A DNA stretch of 64,000 bases, taken from assembly GCA_964562015.1 (NCBI GenBank), contig CAZLRH010000005.1, positions 124,001-188,000 on the forward strand, in the 5' to 3' direction. The notes beneath the pieces are model-generated. The model saw only the letters and a list, made by a program, of their open reading frames with translations, was not told the origin of the DNA and searched no databases. The translations under genes and the position numbers were made by a program. Positions within the stretch are counted from its first letter, which is position 1. Every line of letters starts with the position of its first letter. Source of the DNA: CAZLRH01 sp964562015. GTDB taxonomy: Bacteria > Verrucomicrobiota > Verrucomicrobiia > Opitutales > JABDGR01. Positions 9,901-18,864 of this stretch are shown here, piece after piece.

Positions 9901-10126
9901 GTTAGCCTTACCGACATTCAGCGCGAATTCGCAGCATAGTGCTTTCGTTAGGGATGATATATCGGAGAAGGGAAGGCATTTTGTGATGGTTGACGGCAAG
10001 AGCGGCCCCGAATACGACCGCATTCAGGCAATTGAAGACATTCGCGACGACGGTAACGTGGTTTATCAAGCCCTTCGTGGCCAGTCGCTTTACCGTGTAA
10101 CCCAGCCCGCTTCCCCCTCGCCTTGA
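6959..10126 (+). CDS. Secreted multi-repeat beta-propeller (WD40/TolB-like) protein
   Basis: This 1055-residue protein begins with a signal peptide (hydrophobic core near residues 10-28, probable cleavage around AQA). The rest is about 23 tandem repeats of roughly 40 residues. The idealised repeat reads FSPDGRHLAYVA, then a short KGDK-type turn, VVVVDGKEGP and YDRI. This is a PD40/WD40-like propeller strand pattern. The protein falls into two halves (about residues 35-590 and 625-1050). Each half ends in a similar unit, LYRVQQP and LYRVTQP, so the whole gene looks like an internal duplication. No enzymatic motif is visible. It could be a surface or periplasmic binding scaffold. I choose ATG 6959 because the signal peptide follows it directly. 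Confidence 0.8.
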   Translation: MSTSFTRMPFGLSVVALASICMPYALIAQADTVALPPVTEVRLGLAPEGVRHGVFSPDGLHVAVVAGTDGNETVVFDGKSGPAFDRVDEGTLTFSPDLKHLAYVGHRGDKEIVVWDGVEGPQFNGIGFSLPGDELGPLVFSADSQHLAYVAINWSSGPGSGSYLVLDGKTHPTVQYRVDGRPQFSPDGRHLAYSVGSQIVVDDQPGPLYDRIYEWAFSPDWKHLAYAAKKGDKVVIVQDGTEGPAYDGFVGDTMLEHRPPGFGDGPGVLLFQADGSLAFAVKKGPKWFAIVGGKESPGYDSISGMMLSPDRKRILYSALKGDKWVVVVDGVESPPYASVDAFLRNGAFSSDSKHVYYLVKNGSESAIMKDGKFVVTGSNLTEPLFDAEGNLLAYQYVNEGRRFFVLSSMEHPIAIGSGTSLMDFSANGRHFAFRGTSGGQNFGPHVVVVDGKESPDQNESLSPAPILFSPDSQHVAYTFTNNGLFLKMDDITCGPYGAVLNRVAIFSPDSRHLAYAVHRGRHWVAVLDGKEGPEFDEMYGLYDRPDGQHDSFGGMRWKGKFTSSSPGLSFLPDGTLEYLAGRDHVLYRVQQPVPSAPAADLARRFQANYEASKAQVPALVEVPVQEELLAVLPDGASWAKVNGDRVDYFYTVKRDGKSVVVYDGKEGLPYDGIGRDYPQFDLSQDGTRLAYAAQKNAKMVIVIDGVEGPEYDRIDGPSFSPHGLHVAYIAYKGDRRVAVIDGKGGPEFDEIRFGTPIFSPDGARVAYLARKGDQWFAIVDGVQSPAYLDIRYLGFSPDGKNLAYAARKVDGTAVVINGRETAVYPEVNYLAVGSDERNVAVVIPKDKGMVVIYAGKEGKKFDRINGVALSPDESRLAYWADVGSLSTMVIDGVESPPSTWDYAGNNLRRPAIFSADSRHVLYFARRNERSLAVVDGIEGPANDKIFNGILSPDGQHAAYVVMNSGEFGLVLDGIDFPPFHSLALPTFSANSQHSAFVRDDISEKGRHFVMVDGKSGPEYDRIQAIEDIRDDGNVVYQALRGQSLYRVTQPASPSP

Positions 10127-10615
10127 CTCAATTTTGCCGCCCATGTTTTAGCAAAAGTAATGGATGGCATTAAGCCGCGGGCCGCGGAAGTGGAAAAAGT
10201 CCCTTTCACGAGGGGAAAAAGGGCATGAAAAATGCAGCGTTCCGGCGTGCCGGCCCGTGATTCCGCCACCCGGTGGGCCGTGCGCCCGCCCGGCGGCGAA
10301 TTTTTGTGGTTGCCTTGGCGATAATAATTCTGATTCCTACCTTCGCTTTAACGAGCATCGCTCATGGCCAACGCACGCCTCAATCGGATGGGATTTTTGA
10401 AGAACCTCGGCTTCGCCGTCGCTTCGATGGCGACGCGCCCAGTCGCCGAAGCCTCGGAGCGCCTGCGCGGAGCGTCCAAACAGCCGGCGGCCCCGGGGGC
10501 CAACGGCGGGCTCACCGCCCGAAAGGAGCCACGCGCGATGGTTCGCCGCACGCCTACGGCGTGAGGTCGGTTTTTCCCACCTAAGCAATCGCCCGTCTCT
10601 TTTAAATCCTGCTCC
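10127..10615. other. 489-base spacer upstream of the respiratory operon
   Basis: No recognised gene. The segment 10170-10210 is rich in short inverted G/C blocks (for example GCCGCGGGCCGCGG). A short open frame at 10364-10564 (plus strand, 66 codons) begins with a weakly hydrophobic stretch but has no recognisable family and no clear ribosome-binding site. This region must contain the promoter of the operon that starts at 10616, but I cannot pin a box pair with confidence. Confidence 0.5.
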
Positions 10616-11281
10616 ATGGCCAATATCTTTCCCGCGTGGTCGAATTCAGTGCCCCTCAAGGTGGTGGTGGCTTTGTTGATGTCCGCCACCGCGGCTACCG
10701 GTGGGGTGTGGTACTATTTTTCCAATAGTTACACAAATGTGGGCTACATGCCCGTGCAGCCCGTCCCCTACAGCCACGCGCTGCACGTCGGCCAGTTGGG
10801 CCTGGATTGCCGTTATTGCCATACTTTTGTCGACCGTTCTGAGCACGCGAACATCCCCGGCCCGAGCGTCTGCATGAACTGCCACAGCCCGGACCTCGGC
10901 AACGTCAAGGGCGACAGCCCCTTGCTCTCTCCGATCCGCGACAGCTTCGCCAGCGGCCAGCCGGTCGAATGGGTGAAAATCCACAACGTCCCGGACTACG
11001 TCTATTTCAACCACTCCGTCCACGTGAACCGCGGCGTCTCCTGCGTCGAGTGCCACGGCCAGATCAATGAGATGGACACCGTCGCCCAGGCCAAGTCCCT
11101 CAGCATGGCGTTTTGCCTTGAGTGCCACCGCGACCCGGAACTGAAGGTTCGCCCGCTCGACAAGGTTTTCGACCTCACTTGGCACCCGGATTCGAGTTCG
11201 GCGCAGTTGGCAAACGGCACGAAGTACGTGCACGACTGGAAAATCCTGCCCCCGCAAAGCTGCTCGGGCTGCCACCGCTAG
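10616..11281 (+). CDS. actA: Alternative complex III subunit A, pentahaem cytochrome c
   Basis: ActA is the periplasmic multihaem cytochrome of alternative complex III, the quinol:cytochrome c/oxidase oxidoreductase that replaces the bc1 complex. The 221-residue protein has an N-terminal membrane anchor (about residues 12-35). It carries five haem c motifs: CRYCH, CMNCH, CVECH, CLECH and CSGCH. Extra histidines such as HALH and FNHSVH are probable distal ligands. It is the first gene of the operon and is followed by actB after 99 bases. That spacer holds an AT-rich run of ATTCAAAATT-type repeats. The length and haem count agree with known ActA proteins. Confidence 0.93.
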   Translation: MANIFPAWSNSVPLKVVVALLMSATAATGGVWYYFSNSYTNVGYMPVQPVPYSHALHVGQLGLDCRYCHTFVDRSEHANIPGPSVCMNCHSPDLGNVKGDSPLLSPIRDSFASGQPVEWVKIHNVPDYVYFNHSVHVNRGVSCVECHGQINEMDTVAQAKSLSMAFCLECHRDPELKVRPLDKVFDLTWHPDSSSAQLANGTKYVHDWKILPPQSCSGCHR

Positions 11282-11380
11282 AAATAGATTCAATATTCAA
11301 TATTCAAAATTCAAAATTTAAAACTGTCCCAAAACCGAAGTCTAAATCCCAGGTCCTGCAAAAACTTTTAAGAAAGCGTA

Positions 11381-14300
11381 ATGAAACTAAAATTCCATCA
11401 TCCCGAGCCGAGCGCACGCGAGCTGACCGGGCCGCGTTATTGGCGCAGTCTGGACGAGTTGGCGGCGACGCCGGCGTTCAAAGGCTGGGTGGAACGCGAA
11501 TTTCCCGCCGGGGCCTCGGAACTCGAGGGCGTCAATCGCCGCAATTTCCTCAAGGTGATGGCCGCCTCCTTTGGCCTCGCTGGTTTGGGCATGTCGGGCT
11601 GCCGTCAGCCGACGCGCCACTTGCTCCCATATTCGAAGCAGCCCGAGCGCACCATCCCGGGCGTGCCCGTCTATTATACCACGTCCCTGCCCGGGCCGCT
11701 GGAAAACGTTCCGCTCATTGTCGAGACGAATGACGCCCGCCCGACCAAGCTCGAGGGCAATCCCAGCTACGCCACCTTTGGCGGTTCAACCAACATTTTC
11801 GCCCAAGCCAGCATTTTAGATTTGTACGACCCCGACCGCGCCGGCGCCGACGGCACCGCGCTCAAGCCCGCGGAAGTCGAAGCAAAATTGAACAAGCTGG
11901 TGGCGGATTACGCGCCCAAGGGTGGGGCGGGTTTGGCCTTTCTTGCCAACAAGAGCACCTCGCCCACGCGCGCGCGCATCGTCGAAAAACTCCGCGCCAA
12001 ACTCCCGCAGGCGATTTGGGCCGAATATGAACCGGTCGACCAGTCGAATCCGGAAAAAGCCGCGACCGCGCTATATGGCGCCGCAGTGCGCCCGATTTAC
12101 GATTTTTCCCAAGCCAAGCGCGTGTTGGCGCTCGACAGCGATTTCCTGAACACCGAGCCCGGCCACCTCGGTTACGCCCGCGGCTACGCCAAGTCGCGCA
12201 AGGTGGACACGAAGGAGGACGCCGATCCGGAGAAAATGTCGCGCCTCTACGTCGCGGAAAGCAATTACACCATCACCGGCGCGAATGCGGACCATCGTCT
12301 GCGCTGCGCGACCACCCATATTCCCGGACTCACGGCGCTCTTTGCGGCGGAATTTGTGGCCCAGGCAACGCCCGGCCAGCAGGCGGACCTCGTGGCCGCT
12401 TTGAAGAAAATCGGCGCGGGCGTAAGCGTGAAAGACGGCTGGGTTAAAGAATGCGTGGCTGATTTGCTCAAGCACAAGGGCTCGTCAGCCGTCATTGCTG
12501 GACCGGAATTGCCGGTCGAAGTCCACCAAGCGGTGATGATGATGAATTTGGCCCTGCAAGCCGAGGGCAAGACCGTCACTTATCGCGCGCTGCCCACGCG
12601 TTCGGCCACGGCCTCGATTGCCGATGTCGCTGCCGCGATTGACGCCAAGAAGGTCCAGACTCTCTTCATCCTGAACGGCAACCCCGCCTACAATGCGCCG
12701 GGCAACCTGAATTTTGCCGGCAAGCTCGATGCCGCCGTCAAGGCGAAGTCGCTGGAAGTTTTCCGTTACGGTTATTATGGCCCCGACGCCGACGAGACCT
12801 CCAAACTCGCCACCACGTTCGTGCCTGCGCTCCACTATTTGGAAAGCTGGGGCGACGGGCTGACTTGGGACGGCCACCACGTGCCGGTGCAGCCGATGAT
12901 TCAGCCGTTGTTCGAAGCCTTCGGCGAACTCGATGTGCTCGGGATTTTGTCCGGCGACGCCAAGGCTGACGCCTACGCCTACGTGCAGGAAACTTTCAAG
13001 TCCCTTCACCCCGGCAAGTCCTTTGAGGAATGGCTGGCGGTCGGCGTGGCGGCGGATGGTTTTGCCGCGGCCAGCAAAGCCAATTCTGACGGGGCCTCGG
13101 CCTTGTCCAAGTGGACTTACACCGCTCCCGCGCTGAGCGAAAAATCCCTGGAAGTTCGTTTCATCACGGCGGCGACTTGGGACGGCCGTTACGCCAACAA
13201 CGGCTGGATGCAGGAGTGCCCGGATGCGATGACCAAGATTACTTGGGACAACGCCATCCTCATCAGTCCCAAGCTGGCCAAGGCGCTGAAGGCCAGCGGC
13301 GTGACCGGTCTCTGGCCGGAACCCGCGGCGTTGAGCAAGGGCCCCCTCGGCGGCGCCATCTCCGGCCAGGCCGCGATGAACGACAACGTTTTTGAAACCG
13401 GTCGCGAAAAGGCCAAGATTGGTGAAATCACAGTCAACGGAAAAACCATTCGCGGGCCGTTGAGCATTTTGCCGGGTCTGGCCGATTACAGCCTCGTCGT
13501 CGCCCTCGGTTATGGCCGCACGCAGGGTGGCCGCGTGGCTGGCAACGCCGCGGCGCTCGTCGGCTTCAATGCTTATCCGATTGTATCCACCGCGTCGGTC
13601 GTGGCTTGCGCGGTGGCCGGAGCGGCCCTCAAGGTTGTTGAAGAAGAAATTATGGACCTCGCCAATGTGCAGGAGCACTGGTCCATGGAAGGCCGCGAAT
13701 TCGTGCGCGAAGCCAATGTCGGCGAGTATCACGACAAGCCGGATTTTGCGAAGGGCATCGGCATGGAGGCGCACTCGCCCCCGATTTACGGGCCGGCCAA
13801 GAACATGTCCAACGAGCAGAAGGCCGTCGAGATGCCGCGCGGCCAGTCGTTGTACGAACTCCATCCTTACAACAAGCCCGCGCCGAATTATCCGGCCTGG
13901 AACACCGAGGACGGTCTCGCAAAATTCCCGACCCCGCAGCAATGGGGGATGAGCATCGATTTGAACACCTGCCTCGGCTGCAACGCCTGCATCGTCGCCT
14001 GCCAGGCCGAGAACAACATCCCGGTCGTCGGCAAAGACCAAGTTTTGCGCGGCCGCGAAATGCAGTGGATCCGCCTCGACCGCTATTTTGCCAGCCCCCC
14101 GGACACGTCCGACACCGATCTTCCCGAGGACCCGCAGGTCAATTTCCAGAGCATGGCCTGCCAGCATTGCGAGCTGGCCCCGTGCGAAAACGTCTGCCCG
14201 TTCATGGCCACCGTCCACGACGACCAAGGCCTGAACACGATGGCCTACAATCGTTGCGTGGGTACGAAATATTGCGCGAACAACTGTCCGTTCAAGGTCC

Positions 14301-14866
14301 GGCGCTTTAACTTTTTCGACTGGAACAAACGCTCGGACAAGCACTACTACGAAGGCCCCCTCGGTCCGCAGAATTACAACATGACCGGCGGCGACGTGAG
14401 CCCCGCCAGCCAGCTCACCCGGATGCAGAAAAATCCGAACGTTTCCATCCGCATGCGCGGGGTCATGGAAAAGTGCACCTATTGCGTGCAGCGCATCGAG
14501 TCCGCCAAAATCAACCAGCGCGTCAAGGCGCAGGATTCCGGCGACATCAAGATTCCCGACGGCACCCTCAAGACCGCCTGCCAGCAGGTTTGCCCGACGG
14601 GCGCGATCGAGTTCGGCGACGTCTCCGACCCGAAGTCCGCCGTGGCCATCGCGAAGGATTCGCCCCGCAACTACGCGACCCTGGGCTACCTCAACATCCG
14701 CCCGCGCACCACTTACCTCGCCAAGCTGCGTAATCCTAACAAAGAGATGCCGGATTATCGCGACATGCCGCTGGGCCGCCTGGAATTTGAGACCCGCTAC
14801 GGGCACAAGCACGAAGCGGCGGAACCGAAAGCCGCCGAACCCGCGAAACCCGCGGTCAAAGCCTAA
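11381..14866 (+). CDS. actB: Alternative complex III subunit B, fused molybdopterin-oxidoreductase-like and iron-sulfur protein
   Basis: ActB is a two-part protein. Residues about 1-800 resemble the catalytic chain of molybdopterin oxidoreductases, although in ACIII this part carries no cofactor. Residues about 850-1130 form a ferredoxin-type subunit with four Cys clusters. These are seen as CLGCNACIVAC, CQHCELAPCENVCP, CVGTKYCANNCP and CTYCV with the later CQQVCPTGA. A twin-arginine-type motif, RRNFLKVMAA, lies near residue 50, so export in folded form is likely. At 1161 residues the length is typical. The protein should relay electrons between the quinol-side membrane subunits and the haems of ActA and ActE. 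A Lys/Ala/Pro-rich tail ends it. actC follows after 27 bases. Confidence 0.94.
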   Translation: MKLKFHHPEPSARELTGPRYWRSLDELAATPAFKGWVEREFPAGASELEGVNRRNFLKVMAASFGLAGLGMSGCRQPTRHLLPYSKQPERTIPGVPVYYTTSLPGPLENVPLIVETNDARPTKLEGNPSYATFGGSTNIFAQASILDLYDPDRAGADGTALKPAEVEAKLNKLVADYAPKGGAGLAFLANKSTSPTRARIVEKLRAKLPQAIWAEYEPVDQSNPEKAATALYGAAVRPIYDFSQAKRVLALDSDFLNTEPGHLGYARGYAKSRKVDTKEDADPEKMSRLYVAESNYTITGANADHRLRCATTHIPGLTALFAAEFVAQATPGQQADLVAALKKIGAGVSVKDGWVKECVADLLKHKGSSAVIAGPELPVEVHQAVMMMNLALQAEGKTVTYRALPTRSATASIADVAAAIDAKKVQTLFILNGNPAYNAPGNLNFAGKLDAAVKAKSLEVFRYGYYGPDADETSKLATTFVPALHYLESWGDGLTWDGHHVPVQPMIQPLFEAFGELDVLGILSGDAKADAYAYVQETFKSLHPGKSFEEWLAVGVAADGFAAASKANSDGASALSKWTYTAPALSEKSLEVRFITAATWDGRYANNGWMQECPDAMTKITWDNAILISPKLAKALKASGVTGLWPEPAALSKGPLGGAISGQAAMNDNVFETGREKAKIGEITVNGKTIRGPLSILPGLADYSLVVALGYGRTQGGRVAGNAAALVGFNAYPIVSTASVVACAVAGAALKVVEEEIMDLANVQEHWSMEGREFVREANVGEYHDKPDFAKGIGMEAHSPPIYGPAKNMSNEQKAVEMPRGQSLYELHPYNKPAPNYPAWNTEDGLAKFPTPQQWGMSIDLNTCLGCNACIVACQAENNIPVVGKDQVLRGREMQWIRLDRYFASPPDTSDTDLPEDPQVNFQSMACQHCELAPCENVCPFMATVHDDQGLNTMAYNRCVGTKYCANNCPFKVRRFNFFDWNKRSDKHYYEGPLGPQNYNMTGGDVSPASQLTRMQKNPNVSIRMRGVMEKCTYCVQRIESAKINQRVKAQDSGDIKIPDGTLKTACQQVCPTGAIEFGDVSDPKSAVAIAKDSPRNYATLGYLNIRPRTTYLAKLRNPNKEMPDYRDMPLGRLEFETRYGHKHEAAEPKAAEPAKPAVKA

Positions 14867-14893
14867 CCCTTCACCACGCACCCGCATTCCCTC

Positions 14894-16363
14894 ATGGCCT
14901 CCGCCATCGAAGAAACTCTGACATCCCCGCCCGCGGTCCTCGCCAAGGTCCGCCCGGTCATGTCGTTGCCGCGCCGGCCCTTGGTGCTGAACAACCGCAA
15001 TTTCCACTGGGTCACGGACAAAATCTGCGGCATCGTGGAAAACCCCGCGCCGCGCTGGTGGTGGGTTTGCTTCATCGTTTCCGTTTTTCTCGCCTCGTTT
15101 ACGGCCTTCGGTTTGACTTATTTGGTGTCCACGGGCGTCGGCGTCTGGGGCCTGCGTTCGCCGGTGTTCTGGGGCTGGGACATTGTGAACTTCGTGTTCT
15201 GGATCGGCATCGGCCACGCCGGCACGCTCATTTCCGCCATCTTGTGCCTGCTGCGCCAGAAGTGGCGCACCGCCATCAATCGCTCTGCCGAGGCCATGAC
15301 GATTTTCGCGGTGATGTGCGCCGGTTTGTTCCCCCTGTTCCACGTCGGTCGCGTCTGGTTCGCCTGGTGGCTGCTTCCGCTGCCCAACGGCAACGCCATC
15401 TGGCCGAACTTCCGCAGCCCGCTTGAGTGGGACGTGTTCGCGGTCTCGACCTACTTCACCGTCTCCGTCCTCTTCTGGTACATGGGCATGGTGCCCGACC
15501 TCGGCGCTCTGCGCGACCGCGCGACCCAGATGTGGCGCAAGTACTTTTACGGCGCCATTTCCCTCGGCTGGCGCGGTTCGACCCGCCACTGGCGCAATTA
15601 TGAAATGGCCTACCTCATTCTGGCGGGCCTCTCCACGCCGCTGGTGCTCTCGGTGCACACCATCGTGTCCTTCGACTTCGCCTCGGCCGTCCTGCCCGGC
15701 TGGCACACGACCATCTTCCCCCCGTACTTCGTCGCCGGCGCCATCTTTTCCGGTTTCGGCATGGTGCTGACCCTCGTGCTGCCCCTGCGCTCGATGTACA
15801 AGCTGCATGACCTCATCACGCAGTACCACATCGACTGCATGTGCAAAATCATTTTGGCCACCGGCAGCATGGTGGGCTACGCGTACTCGATGGAGTTCTT
15901 CATCTCATGGTACAGCGGCAACATCTACGAAGTCTTCACCTTTATCAACCGCGCGTTCGGCCAGTATGCCTGGGCCTACTGGATCATGATTTCCTGCAAC
16001 GTCATTTCGCCGCAGTTGTTCTGGTTCCGCTGGGTGCGTGAAAACACCGCGCTCGTGTTCATCATCACGCTCTTCGTCAACTGCGGCATGTGGTTCGAGC
16101 GCTTCGTCATCACCGCCACCTCGCTGGCCAACGACTTCGTCCCCACGAGCTGGGCCTACTACACTCCGAGCACGACCGACATGTTCACCTTCTTCGGCAC
16201 CTTCGGGTTCTTCGGCGCGCTGTTCCTGCTCTTTGTCCGTTTCCTCCCGATGCTCCCCATCGCGGAAATCAAGCACGTCATGAAGGAAGCCGACCCGCAC
16301 TATAATCCCGACGGCGACGATCACCACCATGCTCCCGCCGCGGTGAAAGGAGGCCGGTCATGA
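14894..16363 (+). CDS. actC: Alternative complex III subunit C, NrfD-like membrane protein
   Basis: ActC is a polytopic NrfD/PsrC-family protein that forms the main quinol-binding membrane subunit of ACIII. The 489-residue protein has about ten transmembrane segments starting near residue 55 (WWWVCFIVSVFLASFTAF). It contains the family stretches IGHAGTLISAILCLLRQ and VSFDFASAVLPGWHTTIFPPYF. The C-terminus is His-rich (DDHHHAPAA). The gene ends in an ATGA overlap with actD, so the two are translationally coupled. It should sit next to the iron-sulfur part of ActB. Confidence 0.94.
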   Translation: MASAIEETLTSPPAVLAKVRPVMSLPRRPLVLNNRNFHWVTDKICGIVENPAPRWWWVCFIVSVFLASFTAFGLTYLVSTGVGVWGLRSPVFWGWDIVNFVFWIGIGHAGTLISAILCLLRQKWRTAINRSAEAMTIFAVMCAGLFPLFHVGRVWFAWWLLPLPNGNAIWPNFRSPLEWDVFAVSTYFTVSVLFWYMGMVPDLGALRDRATQMWRKYFYGAISLGWRGSTRHWRNYEMAYLILAGLSTPLVLSVHTIVSFDFASAVLPGWHTTIFPPYFVAGAIFSGFGMVLTLVLPLRSMYKLHDLITQYHIDCMCKIILATGSMVGYAYSMEFFISWYSGNIYEVFTFINRAFGQYAWAYWIMISCNVISPQLFWFRWVRENTALVFIITLFVNCGMWFERFVITATSLANDFVPTSWAYYTPSTTDMFTFFGTFGFFGALFLLFVRFLPMLPIAEIKHVMKEADPHYNPDGDDHHHAPAAVKGGRS

Positions 16364-16890
16364 GTGACACCTTCGGCCTCCTGGCGGAATTCAAAAACGC
16401 CCACGACATCTACCATGCCGCGGAGAAAATTCGCGACGCCGGATTCAAGAAGTGGGACACTTACACGCCTTACGCGGTGCACGGGCTCGACAAAGCCATG
16501 GGCATGAACCGCTCCAAGGTGCCGATCATCGTGCTGATTTGCGGCATCACCGGCTTCACCACCGGTACGCTGATTTCCTGGTACATGAACGGCTATGATT
16601 TTCCCCTCGTCGTCGGCGGCAAGCCTTACTGGAGTCCCATCTATCCGTTTCCGGTGATGTATGAGTGCACGATTTTGTTTTCGGCCTTCGGCGCGTTCTT
16701 CGGCCAGTTCCTGCTGAATCTCCTGCCGCAGCCGTACCATCCCGTTTTCAACAACGAGCACTTCAAGCGCGCCACGGACGACGGCTTCTTCGTCGTCATC
16801 GAGACCAGCGACCCGAAGTTCGACGAAAAGGGCACCCGTGCCTTGCTCGAATCCCTCGGCGCGTTCAACCTTTCCCCGGTGAGCAAATAA
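16360..16890 (+). CDS. actD: Alternative complex III subunit D (DUF3341)
   Basis: This 176-residue protein has two membrane helices (about residues 55-80 and 100-125) and matches the ActD/DUF3341 family. The opening LLAEFKNAHDIYHAAEKIRDAGF and the YTPYAVHGLD stretch are typical. The middle holds PIIVLICGITGFTTG and a second helix around LFSAFGAFFGQF. The C-terminal cytoplasmic part ends SLGAFNLSPV. It carries no cofactor and is structural in known ACIII. Its start overlaps the actC stop by four bases, and actE begins one base after its stop. Confidence 0.92.
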   Translation: MSDTFGLLAEFKNAHDIYHAAEKIRDAGFKKWDTYTPYAVHGLDKAMGMNRSKVPIIVLICGITGFTTGTLISWYMNGYDFPLVVGGKPYWSPIYPFPVMYECTILFSAFGAFFGQFLLNLLPQPYHPVFNNEHFKRATDDGFFVVIETSDPKFDEKGTRALLESLGAFNLSPVSK

Positions 16891-16891
16891 C

Positions 16892-17551
16892 ATGCGCTAT
16901 TTCATAGCCATCTTCGTGTTCGCCCTCGTGGCGGTGGTGTCCCTGGCCGGTTTCCGCGGCCAGAAGTTCACCCAGCCGCCGCTGTACATTTTCCCGGACA
17001 TGAACTGGCAGCCGAAGTACCTGCCCCAGGGTGAAAACACCTTCTGGCCCGACCACCGCAACGACCGTCCCGCCGTGGCCGGCACCGTGCAGCGCGGGTA
17101 TGCCTGGGCCGAGGCCGAGGTTTTCTCGCCTGATTTCAAGTATGCCCCGGCCTCCAACATGCCGCTCTACACCGGGCGCTCCGCCGACGGCGGCTGGGCC
17201 AAGGATTTTCCCGTCAAGGTGGACTCCGCCTTCCTCCAGCTCGGCCAGGCCAAGTTCAACATCAACTGCATGGTCTGCCACGGCCAGGTCGGCGACGGCA
17301 ACGGCATCACCAAGGCCGGCTACAAGATGCTCACGGTGCGCAACCTCATGGAGCCCTACGTCAGCACCCAGCCCTACGGCCAGATTTTCTACACCATCAC
17401 CTACGGCAAAGGCAAAATGGGCCCGTATGGCGACCGGTTGACGCCCGTCGAGCGTTGGGCCGTCATCGCCTACGTCAAGACCCTCGAACTCGCGGGCAAT
17501 GCCACCATGGATGATGTGCCCGCCGCCCAACGCGCGAAACTCGCCCAATGA
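16892..17551 (+). CDS. actE: Alternative complex III subunit E, monohaem cytochrome c
   Basis: ActE is a membrane-anchored monohaem cytochrome c of 219 residues. An N-terminal hydrophobic anchor (residues 3-22) is followed by a conserved linker (QPPLYIFPDMNWQPKY). The single haem motif is CMVCH near residue 128, and a distal Met is likely in the KMGPYGDR segment. In ACIII this haem is the probable exit point toward the terminal acceptor. The gene ends in an ATGA overlap with actF. Confidence 0.92.
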   Translation: MRYFIAIFVFALVAVVSLAGFRGQKFTQPPLYIFPDMNWQPKYLPQGENTFWPDHRNDRPAVAGTVQRGYAWAEAEVFSPDFKYAPASNMPLYTGRSADGGWAKDFPVKVDSAFLQLGQAKFNINCMVCHGQVGDGNGITKAGYKMLTVRNLMEPYVSTQPYGQIFYTITYGKGKMGPYGDRLTPVERWAVIAYVKTLELAGNATMDDVPAAQRAKLAQ

Positions 17552-18864
17552 AATCTTCCGCCCTCACTCCCTCCGTCGTCGTCCCTGCCACCGCCAGCGG
17601 CGCGAATAATCCCGCCGGTGTCGCCTTGATTGTCGGCATTGTCGGCGTGCTCATCGGCCTCGGTGGTATCTTCTGGGGTGTGTCCAAAGAAGTTCCCGAT
17701 CCCCGCCCGCTCATTGGCTGGCTCATCGGCTTTGCCTTCTGGTTCGCGATGTCCATCGGGATGACCTACCAGGTGATGCTCTATTATTTGTTCGACGCCG
17801 GCTGGTCCATCATCGTCCGCCGCCAGTTGGAGCACTTCATCGGCTCCTTTCGCGTGCTGGCCGTTTGCTTCCTGCCGCTGTTGCTGGTGGCCCTTTTTGG
17901 CCGCAACCCCGGTCTTTTGTGGCCCTGGCGCAATCCGGATATGCCCCTCCCGGTGCTGGGCGGCGAAACCATCGCCGAAGACCCGCTCTTCATTTGGAAA
18001 CACGCCTATTTCGCCCTGCCGTTCTTCCTGTTGCGCCTCGCGATTTATGCCTCGGTGTTCATCGGCCTGGCCTACCAGTTTCGCAAGAATTCCTTCGCGA
18101 TGGACAAGGACGCGAACCCCCAGCACGTCCTGAACTGCCGCAAATGGTCCGCCTTCGGCGTCATCGCCGTTTCGATGGCCGCCACGTTTGCCGCCTTCGA
18201 CTTTTTCATGAGCCTCTCGTACCAGTGGTTTTCGACCATGTACGGCGTGTGGTTCTTTGCCACCTCGATGCGCTGCGGCTTCGCCGGCACCGTCATCCTG
18301 TGCTACTTCCTCAGCAACAAGCCGGGCCGCCCGCTTTACGGCATCTACAACCGCGCCCACCAATACCTGCTCGGCTGCCTCTGCCTGACGTTTACCATCT
18401 TCTGGGCCTATATCACCTTCTGCCAGTACTTCCTCATTTATAACGCCGACATCCCCGAGGAGACCTTCTGGTTCAATGTCCGCGAACTTGGCTCCGACTG
18501 GCTGCACAATTCCTGGTGGTGGGTCAGCCTGGCCTTGATTTTCGGTTATTTCTTCCTGCCGTTTTTCGCGCTCCTGTCCTACAATAACAAGGTTAAGCGG
18601 AAAAACCTGCTCGTCATCGCTTTCTGGATTCTTTCGTTCCACCTGCTCGACTTGTACTTCAACATCCTGCCCGCCAAACTGCCCTCGGATGCGAACGTCC
18701 TTGGCTTCACGGTCCGCGAATTCAGGCCGAGCATTTGGGATGTATCCTCGCTCGTCGGCATTGGCGGCTTGGTCATTTGGGCCTTCTTGAAGTCGCGTCC
18801 CCAGGCCGAGGACATTCCCATTCACGATCCCCGCATCGAGGAGTCTTTGCATTACCATGAGTAA
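17548..18864 (+). CDS. actF: Alternative complex III subunit F, membrane protein
   Basis: ActF is the second NrfD-like polytopic subunit of ACIII, related to ActC. The 438-residue protein has about ten membrane segments beginning near residue 25 (VALIVGIVGVLIGLGGIFWG). It includes MTYQVMLYYLFDAGW, SFMSLSYQWFSTMYGVWFF-like helices and HNSWWWVSLALIFGYFFLPFF. It carries no haem motif. The start overlaps the actE stop, and the end overlaps the next gene by eight bases, which argues for a single coupled transcript through the whole set. Confidence 0.92.
   Translation: MKSSALTPSVVVPATASGANNPAGVALIVGIVGVLIGLGGIFWGVSKEVPDPRPLIGWLIGFAFWFAMSIGMTYQVMLYYLFDAGWSIIVRRQLEHFIGSFRVLAVCFLPLLLVALFGRNPGLLWPWRNPDMPLPVLGGETIAEDPLFIWKHAYFALPFFLLRLAIYASVFIGLAYQFRKNSFAMDKDANPQHVLNCRKWSAFGVIAVSMAATFAAFDFFMSLSYQWFSTMYGVWFFATSMRCGFAGTVILCYFLSNKPGRPLYGIYNRAHQYLLGCLCLTFTIFWAYITFCQYFLIYNADIPEETFWFNVRELGSDWLHNSWWWVSLALIFGYFFLPFFALLSYNNKVKRKNLLVIAFWILSFHLLDLYFNILPAKLPSDANVLGFTVREFRPSIWDVSSLVGIGGLVIWAFLKSRPQAEDIPIHDPRIEESLHYHE

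Noticed and set aside
10364..10564. Possible 66-codon gene before actA
   Set aside because: No ribosome-binding site, no family and no conserved motif. It cannot be supported as a gene.
12485..15829. Very long antisense frame opposite actB and actC
   Set aside because: GC-rich codon bias on the plus strand leaves the opposite frame open. The plus-strand products have clear domains and the antisense one has none.
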